From positions 89,572 to 153,571 of the forward strand of contig JAAEAF010014554.1 of the NCBI GenBank assembly GCA_011037195.1: a stretch of DNA of 64,000 nt. The letters run 5' to 3'. This document shows, in pieces, positions 57,766 through 64,000 of the stretch. This DNA is from Triatoma infestans (taxonomy: Eukaryota > Arthropoda > Insecta > Hemiptera > Reduviidae). The translations under genes were made by a program, and so were the position numbers. Numbering within the stretch: position 1 is the first letter of the stretch; every line of letters begins with the position of its first letter. The notes beneath the pieces were generated by a model. It saw nothing but the letters and a program-made list of their open reading frames with translations. It had not been told where the DNA came from and searched no databases.

Positions 57766-58905
57766 AGCTGAATGAAACTCGAAAATACAAACAAAATAAA
57801 ATAATAATAATAATATAAATAAATAAAATACAATGTTCAGAGAGAATAATATAAAAGCTCAATAGATAACAGTAATTAACAAAAAAACGTAAGCAAAATA
57901 TATTCCAGCATCAGGGAGATAAATTAAAATGAAAATAATCTTGCATTAACTCGTAATTCTTTTGGTTTTTTAGCATAAAAATTTGACAGAGCCATCCAGT
58001 CTTTACCATTTAAATAGCGCATCATTTTCTCCGCCGTTAACTGTTGATTGATAAGCCATTTGGCTTATTACATTAAACAATCTTGGCGATAAAATGATAA
58101 GTTGCATCAACTAGCTCCAAATTACATAATTCACAACAATCCCTGTCTTCATTACAAAATGATAAATTACCAAGATCCCCCCCCCCAACCACCAGCACCA
58201 CGAAGCTTTCATGATCCACTTCTGGAGTTCCAGAAGTATATTACTAGTGAGGTAATAGCGCTTCTCTAAGATGAACTCCAACTCTCTGTACACAGGACGA
58301 CGCACATTCTCCTCGACACCTGCCCTAAATTTATTTTCAAACTAGCATCGAACAGTCTCTCGAATTCGGCTGAAAACATTACTCCATTCATTTATAATGA
58401 ATGATTCAAGTGAATTATTTCCCAAATGCTTTTAGATTTTTGTTTTCAAGTTCACTTATAAAAATTTGAGGAAATCAAAACCAAGTTTTTCACCATAACT
58501 CTTGTATTATCACAAAAATTTTATAAAATAAATCCGATAATGTACACTAAATAGTTCTTCAATCATAATACGAAACTCCATTAACAGTGTTTATATATTT
58601 TCATAAAACCAAATAAATTTATGGTACTGAATATTTTATATAAATATCTTTATTTATTGCCTATTTATGCAAAATATATATGTAGATTCCTTGATACAAG
58701 GTAGTCTGGTCTCATTTGTATGTAGGGTATGCTGTAGGGAACAACAAACTCCCTGGGGCACACATGGTTACGGATATTGTTTACATAAATTGTTAATGTA
58801 CTAGAATGTCTAGAGGGTGGACTGTTTGCACATTCATAATTCCTCTAACCACAACACTACCAACTACACACATGTACACAATGCGGTCTAAATATGTACC
58901 TACTG
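57766..58905. other. AT-rich non-coding stretch, nothing recognised
   Basis: No coding or repeat signal was recognised. Short frames are low in complexity. Confidence 0.45.
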
Positions 58906-59008
58906 TTTGTCTGTGTGTGTATATGTATGTGAGCTGTGTGTGTATATGTATGTGAACTCTGTGTGTGTGTGTGTGTGTGTGTATGTATATGAGCTCTCTG
59001 TGTGTGTA
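58906..59008 (+). repeat. TG-rich tandem repeat with TATGTATGTGAGCTC spacers
   Basis: Runs of TG alternate with TATATGTATGTGAGCT-like blocks three times. The longest pure TG run is 58961-58982. Confidence 0.85.
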
Positions 59009-59339
59009 GTATGAATGAAAACGTCACATCTCTCAACACAACATAATATTCAAAAGTAATATGCACATATATTTTACAATTACACACAACTATGAGTGTT
59101 TATTATAGCTATTAAAATATGAAAATTTATTTTTATGATATAAAATTAAATTTTCCTCCATAATATATGATGGTTTAATTAAACTGGTTGAAAACATCAT
59201 GATTAAAATATAAAACATTTTATGTACGGTCATATAAAAAAATGATTTAAATTAAATACTTCACGGTCATTTAAATTTTATCTAAAAAGATAGGCCTTCT
59301 TCATTTACAATTAAGATATTTTCTCTAACTCCTTGATCC

Positions 59340-59668
59340 TTGTTGAATATGTGGATGGATCCGCAATGCTGGATAACATCTGATATTTTCCGAAACCGTT
59401 CAGGAAGAACATAAATATGCATGCTACGACGGATAAAATACCAACGAAATATCTACGAAATGTTTCTGTAGACTCACACTTGTTGGTTGTATGGGCACGA
59501 ACATATCCCACATACATACAACCAACAAGTGTAAGTCTACAGAAACATTTCGTTGAAGTGAACTCTCTACACGGACTTGGTGAATTTGCTCTGACGATGG
59601 ATGAATATCCGAAACCGGTCAGGAACATAACTAATATGCATGCTACGACGGATAAAATACCGGATATA
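59340..59668. repeat. F3 dispersed repeat with long palindrome and flanking direct repeats
   Basis: A block that includes ATGCATGCTACGACGGATAA occurs at 59391-59441 and again at 59609-59661 in the same orientation. Between them lies a palindrome with arms 59456-59493 and 59515-59552 (38 bases, one mismatch) and a 21-base loop. CTTGGTGAATTTGCTCTGAC and GGATGAATATCCGAAACC link it to the copies at 54586 and 60540. Confidence 0.8.
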
Positions 59669-60377
59669 CTTTAATTTTTATTGATTATTAATTTCATGAT
59701 TAGTATTTTATGAATAATTCTTTTCTTTTTTTTTAATTCTTTTTATTTCAAAGTTTTCAAGCTTCGAAGATTCAATCAAAATAAAGAAGAGTTAAGCTGA
59801 TTTTTTTTTACAAGTTCAAAAAAACGTTCAAAAATCTAGGTTTGCTAACATTTCTAAATAAATGTTGAAATTAGCTCCATATACAAGTAAATAGTAGAGA
59901 AATTTAGTTGTGGTTCAACTTTATTTTATCTCTTACATCCGTATTTTATACGAAATGTTTTATTCGAATTTTTAAGGAATCCTTTAAGGGAAAAATTTTG
60001 TTTACTTCTAAATTTTCATTTCTGTATATTGTACAACTTTTATATATTTATAAAGGGCTTCTAAAAACTTAGTAAAAGTTCTAAGTTTGAAAAAGCTTAT
60101 AATATGATACTTAATTTCAATGAAAATATTTAGGGCATTTCCATTTTGAAGAAGATCCATTTGAAACCTTTGAATATAATGGAGGAATAATTTGACCATT
60201 GTTTCTTTCTGTTTTTGTTTTAATTATTGTGGTATAAATATAACAGCTTGGGAATTCTAAAAATCATTTGCGTCATTATAGAAATTAAAAAATATAATTC
60301 AAACTGAATAATAAGTCTCAGAATAAATAAATAAAAACTTTGAATTGACTAATTACTTACTATAATATTATTTTGTC
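59669..60377. other. AT-rich non-coding stretch, nothing recognised
   Basis: No coding or repeat signal was recognised. Confidence 0.45.
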
Positions 60378-60521
60378 TTGGAATGCAGGGATTCCGGGTT
60401 CGAGTCTAGCAATGCTGCCCATAAATTTGCTGGTTTTTAAAAGCATCTACACCAGTGTCGTCTGTAACGAAGAACACGGCAACCTAATAAGGCTCTACAC
60501 GCCCATAATAGATGTTGACGG
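60378..60521 (+). repeat. tRNA-derived SINE, copy 4, 5'-truncated and internally deleted
   Basis: The B box GGTTCGAGTC lies at 60397-60406, followed by AATGCTGCCC and the shared body end (AAGGCTCTACACGCCC, ATAGATGTTGACG). The A box is missing and the CGGAGGCCGG part of the body is altered (AACACGGCAACC). No A-tail remains. Confidence 0.7.
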
Positions 60522-60539
60522 GTTTATTAATAAATACAC

Positions 60540-60725
60540 ATATATTAAATATGTGGATGGGTCCGCAATGCTGGATAACGTCTGGTATTTTATCCGTCGT
60601 AGCATGCATATTTATTTTCTTCCTGACCGGTTTCTAATCGGTGCAAAATTTATCAATTTTGTGTAGAGAGTTCACTTCAACACAATGTTTCTGTTACACT
60701 CGACACTTGCTGGTTTGTTGATTGT
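60540..60725. repeat. F3 dispersed repeat, third copy
   Basis: ATGTGGATGGGTCCGCAATG, CTGGATAACGTCTGGTATTT and ATCCGTCGTAGCATGCATAT repeat blocks seen at 59347-59441, with the second in inverted context. It ends with AGAGTTCACTTCAACACAAT and GTTTCTGTTACACTCGACAC. It directly follows a SINE fragment. Confidence 0.7.
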
Positions 60726-61394
60726 ATGTATGTGTGGTAGGTTATAAGGTTATGTTATTATGTGTGTGTGTGTGTGTGTGTTTAATGATAAAATGGAATT
60801 ATTATAAATTATGATTAGCGAATAATAAACAGCATATTTTGAAGAATACTCTATAACTAAATTTTAATAGTTAAGTTTGCTCAGTGTTTTATCAAGACAT
60901 CTTTATTAGGTGGAGGAGGGTTAAGAAATTTCAGGAATATACTGTACTAATAAGAATAGATAAAGTTTGAAGGAAAGGCAATACAAAGTTTAAGGATAGT
61001 CAAAAGCTTGTAAAAATAATAAATAATTATGAAATCCAAATTTAATACAAGTAAATGTATAAATAAATTGATATGTAAGAAGATTGGCAGCAAACGGCAA
61101 ATTGGAGATAATATTAAAATAAATAATCGAGAAACTCAAATGTACTCCGTTTTTCATTATCATGCTTATTTTTTACACCAATGATATTAATTTAGTGTAT
61201 GAATAAAGATAATATGCATGCTACATAGTAATACTAGATAATACATATAAGTACGTATCTGTAATATATATAATATTATGATACATATACGTATTTATAT
61301 AATATATACTATTATAGGCTATAATATACTATACATAGACGTATTTCTGATAATTACTGTAATTCTATTAATATAGAATATAATATATACTACA
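60726..61394. other. AT-rich non-coding stretch with a TG tract
   Basis: A TG tract lies at 60761-60781. No gene signal. Confidence 0.45.
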
Positions 61395-62322
61395 CAGGGT
61401 GTAACACATCTCTGGCATACTTCAGGGATTGGGATTTTTGTCACTTGTATTTGGAACAAAAAATTTCTAATAAACCATGGTCCGATTCCGTTCGCCTTCA
61501 AAAGTTATTCTTCATTTTGGAAAATTTTCAATTTTCCAACTTTTTCTCATAAAATTGATTATATCTCAAAAGTTTTTGGCTGTTAGGCCAACGGCTAGCA
61601 TACTCAGCTGCAGCTTCCGCGCTGCCGTTACAAAACCCACAAATAAAAACCATATCTCGCTATTCTATGACAAAGAACTCCGGCATTTTGAATGTATGAC
61701 CAGCTAAATCACGACTAAATGTTTCTGTCTATTAGAATTGGACGAATTTCTATCGTAGGATAACAATTCCAAAGTTCATTACAGGATTATTAATTAATCT
61801 TGTGATATTTTTGTAACAGCTCACAAATTTTCATTTTGTGTTTTTTTTACATTTATTTCGCATTTTCTTTAAGAAAACAATAAAGAAACCCCATGATATT
61901 ATTATCGTTGGAAAGCTGGTGAAATGTAGATATTTTTTCTGTAACCGGACCGTACGCTAGCCTTAAAGAAATTTATAAGAAAATACTATTGAAAAGTGGT
62001 TTTTAACAGTCGAAGCGCTGTAGAGTTGAGTTTAATGTCTCTGAAAAACCTTATAATTAAGTCAATTAAAATAAAACTTCTGTTTCTTATAGGAAATTTT
62101 ATGTTCTTTCCAATGATGTAATTGAATATGATTTATGTTACAAACTTTTTGAGATATAATCAATTTTATGAGAAAAAGTAGGAAAATTGAAAATTTTCCA
62201 AAATGAAGAATAACTTTTGAAAGCGAACGAATCAGACCATGGTTTATTAGAAAGTTTTTATTCCAAATAAAGTGAAAAACCAAGAAGGCCGAAGTATTGC
62301 CAGAGGTTGCTGTTATACCCTG
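61395..62322. mobile_element. inverted-repeat DNA element, non-autonomous, about 928 bases
   Basis: The left arm (61395 to about 61576) and right arm (about 62140-62322) are inverted copies over about 180 bases. Shared blocks are CAGGGT.TAACA, TTTCTAATAAACCATGGTC, CAAAAGTTATTCTTCATTTT, GGAAAATTTTCAATTTTCC and TCTCATAAAATTGATTATAT. The interior has no transposase frame. TA flanks the right end, and the left flank is ambiguous, so a Tc1/mariner-type TA duplication is only a guess. Confidence 0.8.
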
Positions 62323-62334
62323 TATATTAAACAT

Positions 62335-62410
62335 TATTCAGAGTTATTCTAGCGGTTGAGGACGAGCTTTATCTTGTAGAAGAACTCTCTTCCGATTGAC
62401 TAGGGCAGGT
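62335..62410 (-). pseudogene. duplicated scrap of mariner transposase
   Basis: CAGAGTTATTCTAGCGG, GACGAGCTTTATCTTG and AGAAGAACTCTCTTCCGATT repeat 63485-63561 almost exactly. The scrap covers the codons around the second catalytic Asp of the mariner transposase. It lies between the inverted-repeat element and a TA/TTTA microsatellite. Confidence 0.8.
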
Positions 62411-62457
62411 ATATATATATATATATATTTATTTATTTATTTATTTATTTATTTATT
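62410..62457 (+). repeat. (TA)n followed by (TTTA)n microsatellite
   Basis: Nine TA units pass directly into about seven TTTA units. Confidence 0.95.
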
Positions 62458-63221
62458 ACTTTTTTCATAAACATAAGTCATATAAGATTAGTATAAAAAA
62501 ACTGCCATTATCTCTACCGGTGAACAGTTTAGATTCATTTATGCTATTGCCGTAACAATCAGTAGAGAGATTCTGAATGGCCAGAACACGATGAAAAACT
62601 TGATTGAATCATTTGGCTTATTTTATTACATTTTAATTTTATTTTTATGAACATTCAAGATGATTCGATTTAGCTGTCGCAAAAATCAATGCTGAAGAAA
62701 CATATATACATAAACTGCGAGATAATAATGTACGGTTTTATGTAATTTATGAAAAGAAGAAGATTAGAGTACATACTCTTTCAATATCCATTGTACCTTC
62801 TCTTCGGAACCATTACCACAAATCGGTATCAATTACTCCGATATAAGTACTCAATAATATTCTTTATCTACTAGATCAATACCACTTAAATAAGCTTAAT
62901 ACTTTATCTAACCAATCACTTAAAACTTAGGGGATTCTAATACAAAATATTATGTAAGTTTATGCTTGGAACTTCTTTTTCTTTTCTACCGATCAGTTTC
63001 CGATTAGATAAGTTTGCATGTATGTTGGATTTTGTTTGATATAATATTATATTATAACGGTCAAAGTTTTAGCAGAGATTTTTTTGAGAGATTGTGATAG
63101 CCTGCTTTATTCTGTGATTATCGACCAGTAACGGGCGTTCGCCCGATGATGACACAAAAGTTTTATCGGTGTTTGTACAGTACAATAAAATAATTGTATT
63201 AGAAAAATAACAACTTACAGC
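62458..63221. other. non-coding stretch, including the mariner 3' flank
   Basis: No coding signal. The part nearest 63221 is probably the 3' untranslated region and terminal repeat of the mariner, but I could not fix the repeat. Confidence 0.4.
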
Positions 63222-64000
63222 TCAATCCACAAAGTATAACCCCTCGTCGTATTGGACTGTCTTGAGCCACCTATCAGCCAACTGTTGAAGACCTTGCAAG
63301 TACCAGTCTTTATCTTTTGATTCGAAAATCTCGCGAACACAGTTTTCGACTTCCTTCTGAATATTGAACTGTTTCCCCCGAAGAAAGAGTCTTAGAGCGA
63401 AACAAGTAATACTCAAAGGGGTGAGGTCAGGGCTGTATGCAGGTTGTAGTAGAAGTTCTACTCCATCAAGTTCTTCAATTTTATTCAGAGTTATTCTAGC
63501 GGTATGAGGACGAGCTTTATCTTGTTGTAGAAGAACTCTCTTCCGATTGACTAGGGCAGGATATTTCCCGCTCCAGTTGCTGAGAATAAAGTTCTACATT
63601 TATAGCACGACCATCAGGAACCAGTTCAAAGTACACCACACCCTCGAAATTCCACCAAACACACAACATAACTTTATGTGCAAACCTATCATCTCGCAAC
63701 CTGATTCGGTAACTGGCCTGGTTAACCACTGTTTGTGTGTGTCAGGGTTGCGGTAAAAGATCTATTTCTCATCACAAGCGACTATTCTTTTCAAAAAACG
63801 AGTGTCTTTAGTGAGCACTTGTTGACAGATGTCTACCTGACGTTGGGGCACAAACAGGCAACTCTTAAAATTTCTTCCAAAGGATTTGAGATGACGGCGT
63901 ATTGTTTCCCTAGAAGACCCAAGAATAGTCGTCAGTTGGCGGGTACTGTTGACGGATTTCCATTAACTGCACTTTCTGTAGCCTCAATGTCCCACTCAGA
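63222..64000 (-). pseudogene. mariner-family transposase, partial at window edge, inactive
   Basis: Reading leftward from 64000: a helix-turn-helix segment (TTILGSSRETIRRHLKSFG), then FLKRIVACDEK with the first catalytic Asp at 63771-63773, immediately followed by a TAG. VMLCVWWNFEGVVYFEL follows, then QQDKARPHTA with the second Asp at 63519-63521, and PAYSPDLTP. Where relatives have the third Asp (S-D-Y-H) this copy has Ser, codon AGT, at 63411-63413. The C-terminus (LQQLADRWLKTVQYDEGLYF) is intact to TGA 63222-63224. Frameshifts lie near 63560 and 63955. The N-terminus lies beyond the window. The enzyme would cut and paste mariner DNA at TA sites; this copy cannot. Confidence 0.9.

Overview
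This window looks like non-coding, repeat-saturated DNA from an animal nuclear genome that is AT-rich. An arthropod is the most likely host, because the best preserved elements are R1-clade and Jockey-like LINEs of the kind typical of arthropods, alongside a mariner transposon, a tRNA-derived SINE and a fragment of a Polinton/adinto-type protein-primed DNA polymerase. I cannot name the species. I found no intact host protein-coding gene and no convincing RNA gene. Every stretch of coding-like sequence I could identify belongs to a mobile element, and every one of those is broken by frameshifts, stops, truncation or the window edge.

Left part (1-34500): mainly a dispersed non-coding element that I call F1, in more than twenty full, partial, inverted or end-only copies on both strands. 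One F1 end carries a small hairpin (TCTCTTACT...AGTAAGAGGA). The other ends near GTGTGAGTGTTTCACACC. The interior holds two diverged copies of a roughly 290-300 base module. Among these copies lie three of the five SINE copies, a 43-base minisatellite with four-unit higher-order structure (11041-11750), remains of two LINE 3' ends (6690-7390 minus, 28850-29335 plus), a foldback (17063-17257), a 382-base inverted-repeat element nested inside an F1 copy (32621-33002), a CCAAT-box cluster (27795-27929) and many TG, TA and ATT microsatellites.

Middle part (34500-54800): the LINE-rich core. An R1-like LINE with gag, endonuclease, RT, RNase H and terminal zinc motif runs 34560-39376 plus and ends in poly(A). 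It is followed head-to-tail by an internally deleted Jockey-like LINE (39377-41475). At 44163-46574 there is a readable nested insertion: a 5'-truncated R1 copy inserted at the 3' end of a 5'-truncated RTE-like fragment, which itself interrupts an F1 copy; target-site duplications are visible. Then come short direct repeats, a compact promoter-like block (CRE, TATA, splice donor; 47553-47660), the N-terminal part of a Polinton/adinto-type polymerase (47674-49044 minus), and a long LINE with an L1-ORF1-like N-terminal part (49935-54585 plus).

Right part (54586-64000): a third repeat family, F3 (three copies, one with a 38-base-arm palindrome), another F1 copy, two possible LINE 3' tails, a SINE fragment, a 928-base inverted-repeat element with roughly 180-base TIRs (61395-62322), and a mariner transposase pseudogene that runs off the right edge and has Ser where its third catalytic Asp should be.

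The elements do not form a pathway. Together they record successive insertions. The most informative parts are the F1 family, the nested insertion, the minisatellite and the promoter-like block beside the viral-type polymerase fragment. The short open frames elsewhere show no recognisable domain and overlap repeats, so I did not annotate them.
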